Assembly (NCBI RefSeq): GCF_002007115.1
Contig: NZ_MVAD01000004.1
Span: 1 to 64,000 of the forward strand
DNA from: Massilia sp. KIM
GTDB lineage: Bacteria > Pseudomonadota > Gammaproteobacteria > Burkholderiales > Burkholderiaceae_D
Length of the DNA: 64,000 bases
Reading direction: 5' to 3'
Each line of letters begins with the position of its first letter. Positions within the stretch are counted from its first letter, which is position 1. Positions 43,508 through 54,669 of this stretch are shown piece after piece. The notes under the pieces are model-generated. The model searched no databases. It saw only the letters and a program-made list of their open reading frames with translations, and had not been told where the DNA came from. Made by a program: the position numbers and the translations under genes.

Positions 43508-43523
43508 CTGGATGGATGTACAG
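43508..43523. promoter_or_regulatory. Candidate LexA (SOS) box upstream of uvrA
   Basis: CTGGATGGATGTACAG fits the CTG-N10-CAG core of a LexA box with one mismatch to CTGT-N8-ACAG, and is flanked by TG/CA dyad bases. It lies 110 bases before the uvrA start, in the divergent region with the acetyltransferase gene. uvrA is a classical SOS gene, which raises the likelihood, but the left half is imperfect. Confidence 0.4.
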
Positions 43524-43633
43524 CATTTCGAAAAACGAGCTACACTTATGGGTTCTCTCCGATCGGCCCGCTCACCCCGTCCGTGCTCTGTGCGCCGGCC
43601 CCGCAAAACTTATTGAAAGCCTGCAAAAACTTA

Positions 43634-46483
<2,850 letters not shown>

Positions 46484-46520
46484 TCTGAGCCTCGCCAACT
46501 GTCTAGTTGGCCGTAAAACC

Positions 46521-46602
46521 GTCGTTCCGGCGAAGGCCGGAACCCAAGTTCCAGTGTGCAGCTACTCACACAAACTTAGGTTCCGGCCTTCGCCGGAACG
46601 AC
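46521..46602. repeat. Dispersed inverted repeat, copy 1
   Basis: A left arm of 30 bases (46521-46550, beginning GTCGTTCCGGCGAAGGCC) and a right arm (46573-46602) are inverted copies matching at 29 of 30 positions, around a 22-base spacer. Each arm holds its own small dyad TTCCGGC/GCCGGAA. Related elements occur at 54362-54463, 54485-54526 and 57981-58024, always between genes. It may end uvrA transcription, but no T run follows. Confidence 0.85.
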
Positions 46603-46612
46603 GTGGTTGTGA

Positions 46613-47821
46613 TTATTCCGGCGTGTATAGCGGCTGCTGCATCCGCACCGGCCGCACGTCCATCCGGATCCGGTAGATCGACCACGCATCCTCGCGATTG
46701 GTCACGAACTGCCGGCTGTCCGGCGCGCGCGAGAAGGTGAACTCATAGCCGCGTTCCGGGTTCGGGCTGGGCGGTCCTTCGAAGGCCAGCCCGGTGGCGC
46801 GCTGCAGGTCGCTGTCGACCAGTTTGGCCAGGATGCTGACCACCGCGTTGTTCCCCAAAATATCCGTGTAGAACAGGTAGTCGCGATGCTCGGGCCGGGT
46901 CGCGTCCACCGGTTCCTTGCCCGGTCCGGCCACGAAGCTGCGGCTGGCCAGGTGGAACCTGTCCCCGTTGTCCAGATAACTGATGCGCGCGTTGGACAGG
47001 TTGAAGCGCGGCTGCGCCTTGTCCGAGACCGCGTCGTCCAGCTCCAGCAGGATCGCGCCGGTGTAGCCGATCACGCTCACCTCGCGGGAGGGCGCCACCA
47101 CGGCCGCCGTGTTCTCGTCGATTCCCAGTCCCAGCTTGTAGCCCTTGCTCAGCATCGCCGGCAGCATGCGCGCGAAGCGTCCGCGCGCCAGCAGATGCTG
47201 GTCGATGAAGACGTCCTCGCCGATGAAACCCAGGCCGGGCGCGATGTCCTTGCCGTCCGTGACCCCGTTCTTGAGGACCGGCGCGACTTCCAGCGGCGGG
47301 TCGTAGAACATGGTGCTGCTCATGATGGCCGCGCCGGCGCTGGTGCCGGCGATCACGCCGCCGCGCCGGTACAAGGCCCACAGCGCGTCCAGCACCGCCG
47401 TGTTGCTGCCGTCCGCCCGGCGCAGAGTGCCGGTGATGCGGGCCTGGTCGCCGCCGGTGAAGAAGGCGCCGCCGGCTTCGCGCACGCTGCGCGCGATGGC
47501 CGGGTCGTCGGCCGCCTTGCGCGCGTCCGAGCCCGGCAGGCGCGGCGCCACCGGGACCACGAAGGCCCGGGCGCCGTGGCGGTTCAGGTAGTCCGCCGCC
47601 ATCCGCCCTTCGCGCTCCGGGTTCTCGGCGGCCGAGGGGAAGACCGCGATGCGCGCGCCCTTGCCGCCGGCCAGTTCGACGATCTTCCCCCACACCGCCG
47701 CGTTGTCGGGGCGCAGGCCGCCGCCGATGATCACCAGCGAGCCCTTGGGCGCTTCGGCAGCCAGGCTGCCGCCGGCGCTGGCGATCCCCACCGCCAGCGC
47801 GAAGCACAGTTTCCTCAGCAT
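46613..47821 (-). CDS. Exported cyanophycinase (peptidase S51 family)
   Basis: The 402-residue protein has a signal peptide (MLRKLCFALAVGIASAGGSLA) and the cyanophycinase core: SLVIIGGGLRPDN, FFTGGDQARITGTLR, the nucleophile elbow GVIAGTSAGAAIMS (Ser near residue 170) and GLGFIGEDVFIDQHLLARGR. Cyanophycinases release beta-Asp-Arg dipeptides from the storage polymer cyanophycin. The export signal points to attack on external polymer (CphE type) rather than the cell's own granules. It follows the TonB receptor by 10 bases and belongs to the RpiR-receptor-cyanophycinase operon. A different aspartyl peptide substrate cannot be excluded. Confidence 0.9.
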   Translation of the reverse strand: MLRKLCFALAVGIASAGGSLAAEAPKGSLVIIGGGLRPDNAAVWGKIVELAGGKGARIAVFPSAAENPEREGRMAADYLNRHGARAFVVPVAPRLPGSDARKAADDPAIARSVREAGGAFFTGGDQARITGTLRRADGSNTAVLDALWALYRRGGVIAGTSAGAAIMSSTMFYDPPLEVAPVLKNGVTDGKDIAPGLGFIGEDVFIDQHLLARGRFARMLPAMLSKGYKLGLGIDENTAAVVAPSREVSVIGYTGAILLELDDAVSDKAQPRFNLSNARISYLDNGDRFHLASRSFVAGPGKEPVDATRPEHRDYLFYTDILGNNAVVSILAKLVDSDLQRATGLAFEGPPSPNPERGYEFTFSRAPDSRQFVTNREDAWSIYRIRMDVRPVRMQQPLYTPE

Positions 47822-47831
47822 GCCGCGCCCG

Positions 47832-50576
47832 TTACTTGAACGAGTAGTTCAGGCTCACGAAGCCGTTGCGGCCGCGCGGGTCGGTGTAGCTGGGGTCGTA
47901 CCCGGCCAGGAAGTAATAGGCCTGGTTCGAGAAGGGCGGATCCTTGTCCAGCAGGTTCAGGATGCCGGCGCGCAGCTTGAGCTTCTCGGTGATGGCCCAG
48001 CTGCCGGTCAGGTCCCACAGCGAATACGACTTCACGCGGTTCGGCGCCAGCAGGGCGTCGGTGAAGGGATCGTAGGTGGTGTTCTGGTCGGTGTAGCTGG
48101 ACGAGTACTGGTTCGCCAGGGTCAGGCTCACCGGGCCGTGGTCCCAGTCGAAGCTGACGCGGTGGCGCCACTTCTGGATCACCTGGTCGTTCAGGAACAC
48201 GCCCAGGTTGCTGCGGTAGGGTTCCGACGGGCCGAACTGGCGGTCGTACTTGAGGATGCGGGTGCCCGACAGGTTGACGCCGAAGCGGCCCCAGGCGCCA
48301 CGCTCGCTGCGCCATTCGGCGGCCACGTCGATGCCCGAGGTCTTCAGGCGCCCCTGGTTCTCCTTCATCAGGAGGATGTTGGAGATGAAGCCGTCCTCGT
48401 CGCGCTCGATGTACTTGCCGTTATAGGCGGCGGGGTTCTCGATGATGACCTGTTCGCCCAGGGTGCTGATGACGTCGCGCTTCTGGATGTTCCAGTAGTC
48501 GAGCGAGAAGTTGGAACGCTTGCTGACCTCGACCACCGCGCCCAGGGTGAACTGGCGCGACTTCTCGGGCTTCAGGTCGGGATTCGAGCGGCGTTCGACG
48601 TTCCACTGGTCGGTACAGGTGTCGATGCTGCCTTCCTGGGCCACGCACTGCGGGTCGGTCAGGATGCCGGCCGAGGTGCCGAAGATGGTCGGGCGCTTCA
48701 GGTCCGACAGCGAAGGGGCGCGGAAACCCGTGCCGGCCGAGGCGCGCAGCAGCAGGGCGCTGCTGGGCTGCCAGCGCAGGCCGATCTTCGGATTGGTGGT
48801 GCTGCCCACTTCGCTGTAGTGGTCGTAGCGCAGCGCGAACTGCATCTCGAGCTCCTTGGTGAAGGGCGCGTTCACCTCGGTGAACACCGAGGCCACGCGG
48901 CGGCGGTTGTCCGCGGTCTCGACCTCGAGCTGCTCGCCGGCCGGCACGGTGCTGTCGCGGTCGCCGGCGATGTTGTTCGACTTGAGCAGTTCGGACGGCG
49001 TGAACATCTGGTGCTCGCGCCGGTATTCGCCGCCGATCGCGATCGCCAGGTCGCCGCCGGCGAGCTGCATCAGCGAGCGCGAGACCTTGCCGTCGACCGA
49101 GGTCGAGATGCCCTTGGCCTTGCGCGCCTCGTCGTTCACCTTGATGCTGTTGATCAGGTCAAGGCCCGCCTGGGACGAGGGAGCGAAGGGATTCACGGTG
49201 CCGTTGCGCACGGCCGCGTCGAACTTGTCGAACAGGACGTAGCCGTCGAAGTAGCGGTCGTCGGCCGTGTTCTCGGCGCGCGAGACCGCCAGGTCGTAGT
49301 CCCAGCCGGCCACCAGGCCGGTGGCGCCGAGCAGCAGGCGCTGGCCTTCGCTGGTCACCTCGTTGCTGCGGTTGCCGGCTTCCTTCATGCGGTAGCGGAT
49401 GCCGCTGAAGGTCGCGGGCAGGCCGGGTCCGGTCAGCGCGCGGCGGTAGGCCTCGGGCAGGATGCTGACCGGCAGGTCGCGGATGCGCACCGGGTTGGGC
49501 GAGAGCACGTACTTGGTCTTGGCCTCGGTCTGCACCAGTTCCGCAAACAGCTGGTGGTTGTCGTTGAGCTGGAAGGTGGCGCGGCCGATGAAGCCGATCT
49601 TGCGCGAGTCCGGGTAGATCTCGGTGTCTTCCATGTAGTCGTAGCTACAGCCGGCCACGCCGCCCGGGCCCTGGGGCGCGTAGACGGTGGCGGGCGGGTT
49701 GCAGTTGGGCGCGCTCGGGTTGATCCGGCTCACCCGGCTGCCGGCCGGCAGCAGGCCGGCGCCGATCAGCGCCGCGCGCTGGGCGGCCGAGATGTCGACG
49801 TTGGCCGGGAAGGTGTTGCTCGACATCTGGGCCGGCAAGGTGGTCGCCAGTGCGCGCTCGGCGATGAAGCTGCGCTGGCCGGAGCGCAGGGCGTCCAGTT
49901 CCTGGTAGTCCAGCACGCCGAACACGTTGAAGCGGTCCTTGGCCAGGTCGCCGGTGCCGGCGCTGATGCTGGCGGTGCGCTTGCCGGCGCCGCCGTGCTG
50001 GGTGCCGGCCGCCGACGCGGCCAGGTCGATGCCGGTGTAGTCCTTGCGGGTGATGAAGTTGACCACGCCGCCGATCGCGTCGGTGCCGTAGATCGCCGAG
50101 GCGCCGTCCTTCAGCACTTCGACGCGCTGGATCGCGCCGGCCGGGATGTTGTTCAGGTCCACGCCCGAGTTGTCGCCCGGCGAAGCGAAGTTGGCCAGGC
50201 GGCGGCCATTCAGGAGCACCAGGGTGGAGGAAGCGCCGATGCCGCGCAGGTTGGCCGCATTCAGGCCGCGCTGGCCCGAGGTGCCGTCGGTGATGCTGGG
50301 GCCGTCGGTGATGGGCGCGGTGTTGGCGCTGATGTTCTTCATCAGTTCGGCCGCGGTGGTGGCGCCCATCTTTTCGATGTCCTCGCGCGAGATGGTCTCG
50401 ACCGGCAGCGCCGCCTCGGTGCTGATGCGCTTGATCGACGAACCGGTGATCTCGACCCGCTGCATCCTGGCCGGATCCGTCTGCGCCCATGCCTGCTGGG
50501 CGAACAGACCCAGCGCCGCGACGATGCTCGAGGCCAGGACGGTCGGCCGCAAGGTATTCGAAATGTGCTTACTCAT
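47832..50576 (-). CDS. TonB-dependent receptor linked to cyanophycinase
   Basis: The 914-residue protein has a signal peptide ending LFAQQAWAQ, a plug domain (VEITGSSIKRISTEAALPVE, NLRGIGASSTLVLLNGRRLA, VEVLKDGASAIYGTDAIGG, VVNFITRKDYTGID) and a barrel ending FVSLNYSFK. AGAGGGAGC precedes the ATG. It lies 24 bases after the RpiR-type regulator and 10 bases before cyanophycinase. The probable cargo is cyanophycin fragments or beta-aspartyl dipeptides, inferred from context. Confidence 0.93.
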   Translation of the reverse strand: MSKHISNTLRPTVLASSIVAALGLFAQQAWAQTDPARMQRVEITGSSIKRISTEAALPVETISREDIEKMGATTAAELMKNISANTAPITDGPSITDGTSGQRGLNAANLRGIGASSTLVLLNGRRLANFASPGDNSGVDLNNIPAGAIQRVEVLKDGASAIYGTDAIGGVVNFITRKDYTGIDLAASAAGTQHGGAGKRTASISAGTGDLAKDRFNVFGVLDYQELDALRSGQRSFIAERALATTLPAQMSSNTFPANVDISAAQRAALIGAGLLPAGSRVSRINPSAPNCNPPATVYAPQGPGGVAGCSYDYMEDTEIYPDSRKIGFIGRATFQLNDNHQLFAELVQTEAKTKYVLSPNPVRIRDLPVSILPEAYRRALTGPGLPATFSGIRYRMKEAGNRSNEVTSEGQRLLLGATGLVAGWDYDLAVSRAENTADDRYFDGYVLFDKFDAAVRNGTVNPFAPSSQAGLDLINSIKVNDEARKAKGISTSVDGKVSRSLMQLAGGDLAIAIGGEYRREHQMFTPSELLKSNNIAGDRDSTVPAGEQLEVETADNRRRVASVFTEVNAPFTKELEMQFALRYDHYSEVGSTTNPKIGLRWQPSSALLLRASAGTGFRAPSLSDLKRPTIFGTSAGILTDPQCVAQEGSIDTCTDQWNVERRSNPDLKPEKSRQFTLGAVVEVSKRSNFSLDYWNIQKRDVISTLGEQVIIENPAAYNGKYIERDEDGFISNILLMKENQGRLKTSGIDVAAEWRSERGAWGRFGVNLSGTRILKYDRQFGPSEPYRSNLGVFLNDQVIQKWRHRVSFDWDHGPVSLTLANQYSSSYTDQNTTYDPFTDALLAPNRVKSYSLWDLTGSWAITEKLKLRAGILNLLDKDPPFSNQAYYFLAGYDPSYTDPRGRNGFVSLNYSFK

Positions 50577-50600
50577 GCATTGCTCCCTCTTGGTGGTGAC

Positions 50601-51563
50601 TCAGGACTTCTTCACGTTCCGGCGCCTGGGGGCGCTTTCCTTTTTTTGCGAACTGCTGGTACGAATCTGGTGTTCACCGTAGAGGTAGGCGGCGATGGCC
50701 TCGGTGTGGCGCGCCGCCTTGGCGACGTTGGCCTTGTTGGAGGTCATCAGCGACACGGCGATCGCTTCGATGACCGCCAGCACCGCGCTCGCGCTGCTGG
50801 GCAGCACCGGGTGCGCGCTGTGCGCGTACAGCACCTGGTGCCCGAGTTCGGCCAGCGGCGAGGCGGGTGAATCGGTGATGGAGACCACGGTGGCGCCGCT
50901 GTCGCGCGCGAAGCGCGTCAGGGACACGGCGGCCAGGGTGTAGCGCGGCAGCGAGATCACCACCAGCGTGTCCTTGTCGGTGATGGTGGCGAGCTGGCTG
51001 GCCGCGACCTCGGTGCCGCCGGCGGCCGCCACTTCGACCACGTGGCGGCAGAAGGGCTGCAGGTGCATGGCCAGGGTGCCGGCCAGGAAGGTCGACAGGC
51101 CGAAGCCCATCACGTAGACGGTGCGCGCCTTGGTCAGGCCGGCGGCGATGCGGTCGATCTCGGCGCCCGCCAGCGAACGGCTGGTGGTGGTGATCGCCGC
51201 CTCGGCATAGCCCAGGCTTTCGAGCGCGGGCGAGGCCGGGCGGCGCGCGATAGAGCTGCGCAGCTTTTCCACCGGCTGCAGCATCGACTGCAGGGTCTCG
51301 GCCACGGCGCTGCGCATGGCGGCGTAGTTCTTGAAGCCGAGGTCGCGCGCGAAACGGCTGATGGTGGCGGTCGAGACCTCGCAGGCCTCGGCCAGCTCCT
51401 CGATGCCCAGGGCGGTGACGCGCACCTGGTTGCGCAGCAGGTAGTCGGCCAGCGCGCGGTTCGAGGCCGAGCCTTCGGCCAGCACCCGCAGCAGCGACTG
51501 CCCGAGGGAAGACTCGGCAAAACCGATATCGGGCGCGGCGTTATGCAGGTTGGCTGGACTCAT
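50601..51563 (-). CDS. MurR/RpiR-family transcriptional regulator
   Basis: The 320-residue protein has an N-terminal RpiR-type HTH (IEELAEACEVSTATISRFAR DLGFKNYAAMR region, residues about 50-90) and a SIS domain (VYVMGFGLSTFLAGTLAMHL, DTLVVISLPRY, VVSITDSPASPLAELGHQVL). RpiR regulators usually sense phosphosugars, but members also control amino-acid or dipeptide use. It has a basic, low-complexity C-terminus (SSSQKKESAPRRRNVKKS). It is divergent from the deacylase/permease pair and upstream of the receptor and cyanophycinase, so it probably controls both transcription units. Confidence 0.93.
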   Translation of the reverse strand: MSPANLHNAAPDIGFAESSLGQSLLRVLAEGSASNRALADYLLRNQVRVTALGIEELAEACEVSTATISRFARDLGFKNYAAMRSAVAETLQSMLQPVEKLRSSIARRPASPALESLGYAEAAITTTSRSLAGAEIDRIAAGLTKARTVYVMGFGLSTFLAGTLAMHLQPFCRHVVEVAAAGGTEVAASQLATITDKDTLVVISLPRYTLAAVSLTRFARDSGATVVSITDSPASPLAELGHQVLYAHSAHPVLPSSASAVLAVIEAIAVSLMTSNKANVAKAARHTEAIAAYLYGEHQIRTSSSQKKESAPRRRNVKKS

Positions 51564-51656
51564 CGTGGGTTGGGCTCTCGGCTGCTTTTATGTCATGCAA
51601 ATTTCAAAACATTTGCCAAATGTAATCCAGGTTCGTCTACCGACTCAACTGGTTTT

Positions 51657-51672
51657 TGAAAATTTTTTTTCA
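51657..51672. promoter_or_regulatory. Candidate RpiR operator in the divergent promoter region
   Basis: TGAAAATTTTTTTTCA is an AT-rich dyad with arms TGAAAA/TTTTCA, a form often seen for RpiR-family operators. It lies in the 177-base region between the divergent regulator and deacylase genes, just upstream of the promoter at 51677-51705. Assignment to the RpiR protein is inference. Confidence 0.4.
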
Positions 51673-51676
51673 GTGA

Positions 51677-51705
51677 TTTACGTTGTGTAAAAAAACCTAC
51701 ATAAT
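51677..51705 (+). promoter_or_regulatory. Promoter of the deacylase/permease unit
   Basis: TTTACG (51677-51682) and CATAAT (51700-51705) are spaced 17 bases apart, 35 bases before the deacylase ATG, which itself is preceded by GGAG. The candidate RpiR dyad ends five bases upstream of the -35. Confidence 0.5.
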
Positions 51706-51740
51706 TCTTCGAAACGCAACCGGCGCCAGGAGACCTGCCT

Positions 51741-52859
51741 ATGCCTATACAGACCCACCCGATCGCGAGCGAGCCGGGCCTTGCCAACTACACGCTGAGC
51801 GTATGCCGCTACGGCCGCGAAGGCAGCGGCAGGAAGGCTTATATTCAGGCTGCATTGCACGCCGACGAAGTGCCGGCCATGCTGGTGGCCCACTGTCTCA
51901 GGCGCCTGCTCGACCAGTACGAGGCCGAGGGCCGCGTGCGCGGCGAGATCGTGCTGGTGCCGGCGGCCAATCCGATCGGCCTGTCGCAACTGGTGCACGG
52001 CACGCCCTTCGGGCGCTTCGACCTGGGCACCGGCATCAACTTCAACCGCGACTTCCGCCACGTGGCCGAGGAGCTCAAGGACAAGCTGGCCGGCCGCCTC
52101 GGGCCGCACGCCGAGGCCAACGTGGGCCTGGTGCGCGAGGCGGCGCGCGCCGCCGTGGCGAGCTGGGAGCCCGAGGACGCCACCGAGGTGCTCAAGAAGA
52201 CCCTGCTGTCGATGGCCATCGACGCCGACATCGTGCTCGACCTGCATTGCGATAACGAGGCGCTGATGCACGTATACGCGGGCACGGCGCTGCGCGACAA
52301 GGCCGTGCCGCTGGCGGCCCTGCTCGGCGCGCGCGCCCTGCTGCTGTCCAGCGCTTCGGGCGGCGCGCCCTTCGACGAAGCCTGCAGCCGCCTGTGGTGG
52401 GACCTGGCCGAGCACTTCGGCCCGCAGACCCCGGTGCCGCCGGCCTGCGCCGCCGTGACGGTGGAGCTGCGCGGCGAGATGGACGTGCGCTACGACTACG
52501 CCGAGCAGGATGCCAAGGCGCTGCTGCAGTACCTGGCGCGCGAAGGCCTGCTCGACATCCCGGTCGAGGAGCTGCCCGAGGCGCAATGCGCGCCGACGGC
52601 GCTGGAAGCGGTCGAGCCCCTGCATGCGACCCAGGCCGGGGTGCTGGTCTTCCACAAGCAGCTGGGCGAGCGGGTGGAAGCCGGCGAGGCGGTGGCCGAC
52701 ATCGTCAACCCGGTCAGCGGCGCGGTGGTCACCCTGCGCGCGCGCCATCCCGGGCTGCTGTTCGCCCGCACCGCCCACCGCCACCTGCTGCGCGGCATGC
52801 AGGTCTGCAAAATCGCGGGGCTCACGCCCTTCCGCACCGGTTCCCTGCTGAGCGACTGA
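51741..52859 (+). CDS. AstE/AspA-type zinc deacylase (M14-like)
   Basis: The 372-residue protein resembles succinylglutamate desuccinylase/aspartoacylase enzymes. It has the zinc motif AALHADEVPA (His-Ala-Asp-Glu, near residue 40), the third ligand and neighbours in IVLDLHCDN (near residue 170), the substrate-loop NFNRDFRH, and a C-terminal biotinyl-like strand domain (AGVLVFHKQLGERVEAGEAV). These enzymes cleave N-acyl-amino acids in the cytoplasm. Divergent to a cyanophycinase operon and two bases upstream of a permease, it may split beta-aspartyl-arginine, in which arginine is N-acylated by aspartate. This substrate is a hypothesis. Confidence 0.88.
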   Translation: MPIQTHPIASEPGLANYTLSVCRYGREGSGRKAYIQAALHADEVPAMLVAHCLRRLLDQYEAEGRVRGEIVLVPAANPIGLSQLVHGTPFGRFDLGTGINFNRDFRHVAEELKDKLAGRLGPHAEANVGLVREAARAAVASWEPEDATEVLKKTLLSMAIDADIVLDLHCDNEALMHVYAGTALRDKAVPLAALLGARALLLSSASGGAPFDEACSRLWWDLAEHFGPQTPVPPACAAVTVELRGEMDVRYDYAEQDAKALLQYLAREGLLDIPVEELPEAQCAPTALEAVEPLHATQAGVLVFHKQLGERVEAGEAVADIVNPVSGAVVTLRARHPGLLFARTAHRHLLRGMQVCKIAGLTPFRTGSLLSD

Positions 52860-52861
52860 TC

Positions 52862-54256
52862 ATGCGCCTGCGAATGCCCAACACCTTCGTGCTGCTGTTC
52901 GCGATCCTGGCGCTGATCGCGCTCGCGACCTGGTTCGTCCCCGGCGGCAAATACGACACCCACCTGGTCAATGGCCGGCAGCTGGTCGACCCGGATTCCT
53001 TCCACTACGTGGCCAGCAATCCGCAGGGCCTGGTGGACCTGCTCAAGTCGCCGATCCGCGGCTTCGTCGAGGCGGCCCAGATCATCGGCTTCGTGCTGTT
53101 CGTGGGCGGCGCCTTCGCGGTGCTGCAGAAGACCCAGGCGATCGACCGCCTGATCCTGTCGATCGCCCGCGCCCACCGCCATTCGCCGCTGGTGCGCGCC
53201 GCCATCATCCCGGTCTTCGTCACCCTGTTCTCGCTGGGCGGGGCGACCTTCGGCATGAACGAGGAGGTGATTCCCTTCATCCTGATCTTCGTGCCGCTGG
53301 CGCTGGCCCTGGGCTACGACACCGTGACCGGGGTCTCGATTCCCTTCCTCGGCTCCCAGGTCGGCTTCAGCGCGGCTTTCCTGAATCCCTTCAACGTCGG
53401 CATCGCGCAAGGGATCGCGGGGGTGCCGGTGTTCTCGGGAATGGGCTACCGCTTCATCGTGTGGGCGCTGGCGACCATCGTCACCATCGCCTTCCTGATG
53501 TGGTACGCGGCGCGGGTCAAGGCCAATCCGGCGCTGAGCCCGACCTATGTGCTGGACCAGGGCAAGCGCAAGGAGCTGCCGGAAACGAGCGGGGACGACG
53601 CTGAACACGAACACATGACCGGACGCCACAAGGCGGTGCTGCTGCTGTTCGCGGCCACGCTGGGCGCGATGGTGGTCGGGGTGGTGAAGTACGAGTGGTT
53701 CATCGACGAGATCGCCGCGCTGTTCCTGGCGATGGCGATCGTGGTGGGCATCGTCGGCCGCCTGGGCGCGGACGACTGGGTGGCCTCCTTCATGCAGGGC
53801 GTGAAGGACCTGGCGCCCACCGCGCTGGTGATCGCGATCGCGCGCGCCACCCTGGTGATCGCGCGCGAGGCCCACATCATCGATACGGTGCTGCATTCGC
53901 TGGTGCCGCTGGTGCAGTCCAGCCATCCGGTGTTCGCGGCCCAGAAGATGTTCCTGATCCAGTCGGTGATCAACTTCTTCATCCACTCGGGCAGCGGGCA
54001 GGCGGCGCTGACCATGCCGATCATGGCGCCGCTGGCCGACCTGGTGGGGGTGTCGCGCCAGACCGCGATCCTGGCTTTCCAGCTGGGGGAGTTGTCGACC
54101 TCGATGATTCCGACCTCGGGCATCACCGTGGGGGTGCTGGCGCTGGCGCGGATTCCCTGGCTGACCTGGGCGAAGTGGATGGTGCCGCTGCAGTTGATCT
54201 ATCTGGTGATGGCCTTGCTGTTGTTGATACCGCCTTGTTTGATGGGGTGGAACTGA
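52862..54256 (+). CDS. YfcC-family (DcuC/ArsB-like) permease, probably for amino acids or dipeptides
   Basis: The 464-residue polytopic membrane protein begins MRLRMPNTFVLLFAILALIA, followed by ATWFVPGGKY, FSLGGATFGMNEEVIPFILI, GVSIPFLGSQVGFSAAFLNP, FIHSGSGQAALTMPIMAPL and FQLGELSTSMIPTSGITV. These match the YfcC family, whose members move C4-dicarboxylates, basic amino acids or related compounds. It starts two bases after the deacylase stop, so the pair is co-transcribed. In this locus a beta-Asp-Arg dipeptide or its amino acids is a reasonable cargo. Confidence 0.87.
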   Translation: MRLRMPNTFVLLFAILALIALATWFVPGGKYDTHLVNGRQLVDPDSFHYVASNPQGLVDLLKSPIRGFVEAAQIIGFVLFVGGAFAVLQKTQAIDRLILSIARAHRHSPLVRAAIIPVFVTLFSLGGATFGMNEEVIPFILIFVPLALALGYDTVTGVSIPFLGSQVGFSAAFLNPFNVGIAQGIAGVPVFSGMGYRFIVWALATIVTIAFLMWYAARVKANPALSPTYVLDQGKRKELPETSGDDAEHEHMTGRHKAVLLLFAATLGAMVVGVVKYEWFIDEIAALFLAMAIVVGIVGRLGADDWVASFMQGVKDLAPTALVIAIARATLVIAREAHIIDTVLHSLVPLVQSSHPVFAAQKMFLIQSVINFFIHSGSGQAALTMPIMAPLADLVGVSRQTAILAFQLGELSTSMIPTSGITVGVLALARIPWLTWAKWMVPLQLIYLVMALLLLIPPCLMGWN

Positions 54257-54286
54257 GGCGGGCGTAAGCGCTCATCTCCGTGTTAA

Positions 54287-54364
54287 CCGTTAGCTCCAAC
54301 CGGTCCCGTTAGCTCCAACCCGGCCCGTTAGAGCTTCAACCCGTCCCGTTAGCTTCGACCCGTC
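54287..54364. repeat. Four imperfect tandem repeats of about 19-21 bases
   Basis: The unit CCGTTAGCTCCAACCGGTC recurs at 54287, 54306, 54325 (21 bases) and 54346 with a few changes, and runs straight into the dispersed inverted repeat at 54362. It lies after the permease gene and before its terminator. No coding potential is seen. Confidence 0.75.
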
Positions 54365-54463
54365 GTTCCCGCGAAGGCGGGAACCCAAGTTTTCCAGCGC
54401 AGCCCCTACGTTTATTGATGAGGTGACGCGACGAACTTGGATTCCCGCCTTCGCGGGAATGAC
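54362..54463. repeat. Dispersed inverted repeat, copy 2
   Basis: The left arm (54362-54391, GTCGTTCCCGCGAAGGCG start) and the right arm (54434-54463) are inverted copies with two mismatches in 30. It is the same family as 46521-46602. A degenerate extra right arm follows at 54485-54526. The rest of 54257-54669 holds the tandem repeats, the terminator at 54575-54614 and no gene. Confidence 0.85.
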
Positions 54464-54574
54464 GGTTTTGCGGGCGCGGGCCAGAACTTGGGTTCCTGCC
54501 AGGGAGCCGCCCTCGCGGGAGCGACGTGCGGGCACTTGGGGCCGGAAACGCGCTTTAGACAAGCCCAAATAAGT

Positions 54575-54614
54575 CAGGGGCGACGCCTTACAGCGCCGCC
54601 CCTGCTTTTTTTTT
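54575..54614 (+). terminator. Rho-independent terminator after the permease gene
   Basis: CAGGGGCG (54575-54582) and CGCCCCTG (54597-54604) form a stem followed by C and nine T (54606-54614). It ends transcription from the deacylase/permease unit. On the minus strand the same hairpin is followed by a partly T-rich stretch, so it may also help stop pckG transcripts. Confidence 0.85.
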
Positions 54615-54669
54615 ATGATCGCCGCCCGACGGCGGCCTCTCCCCACTCAGCCGGTCGAGTGTGCGTCAC

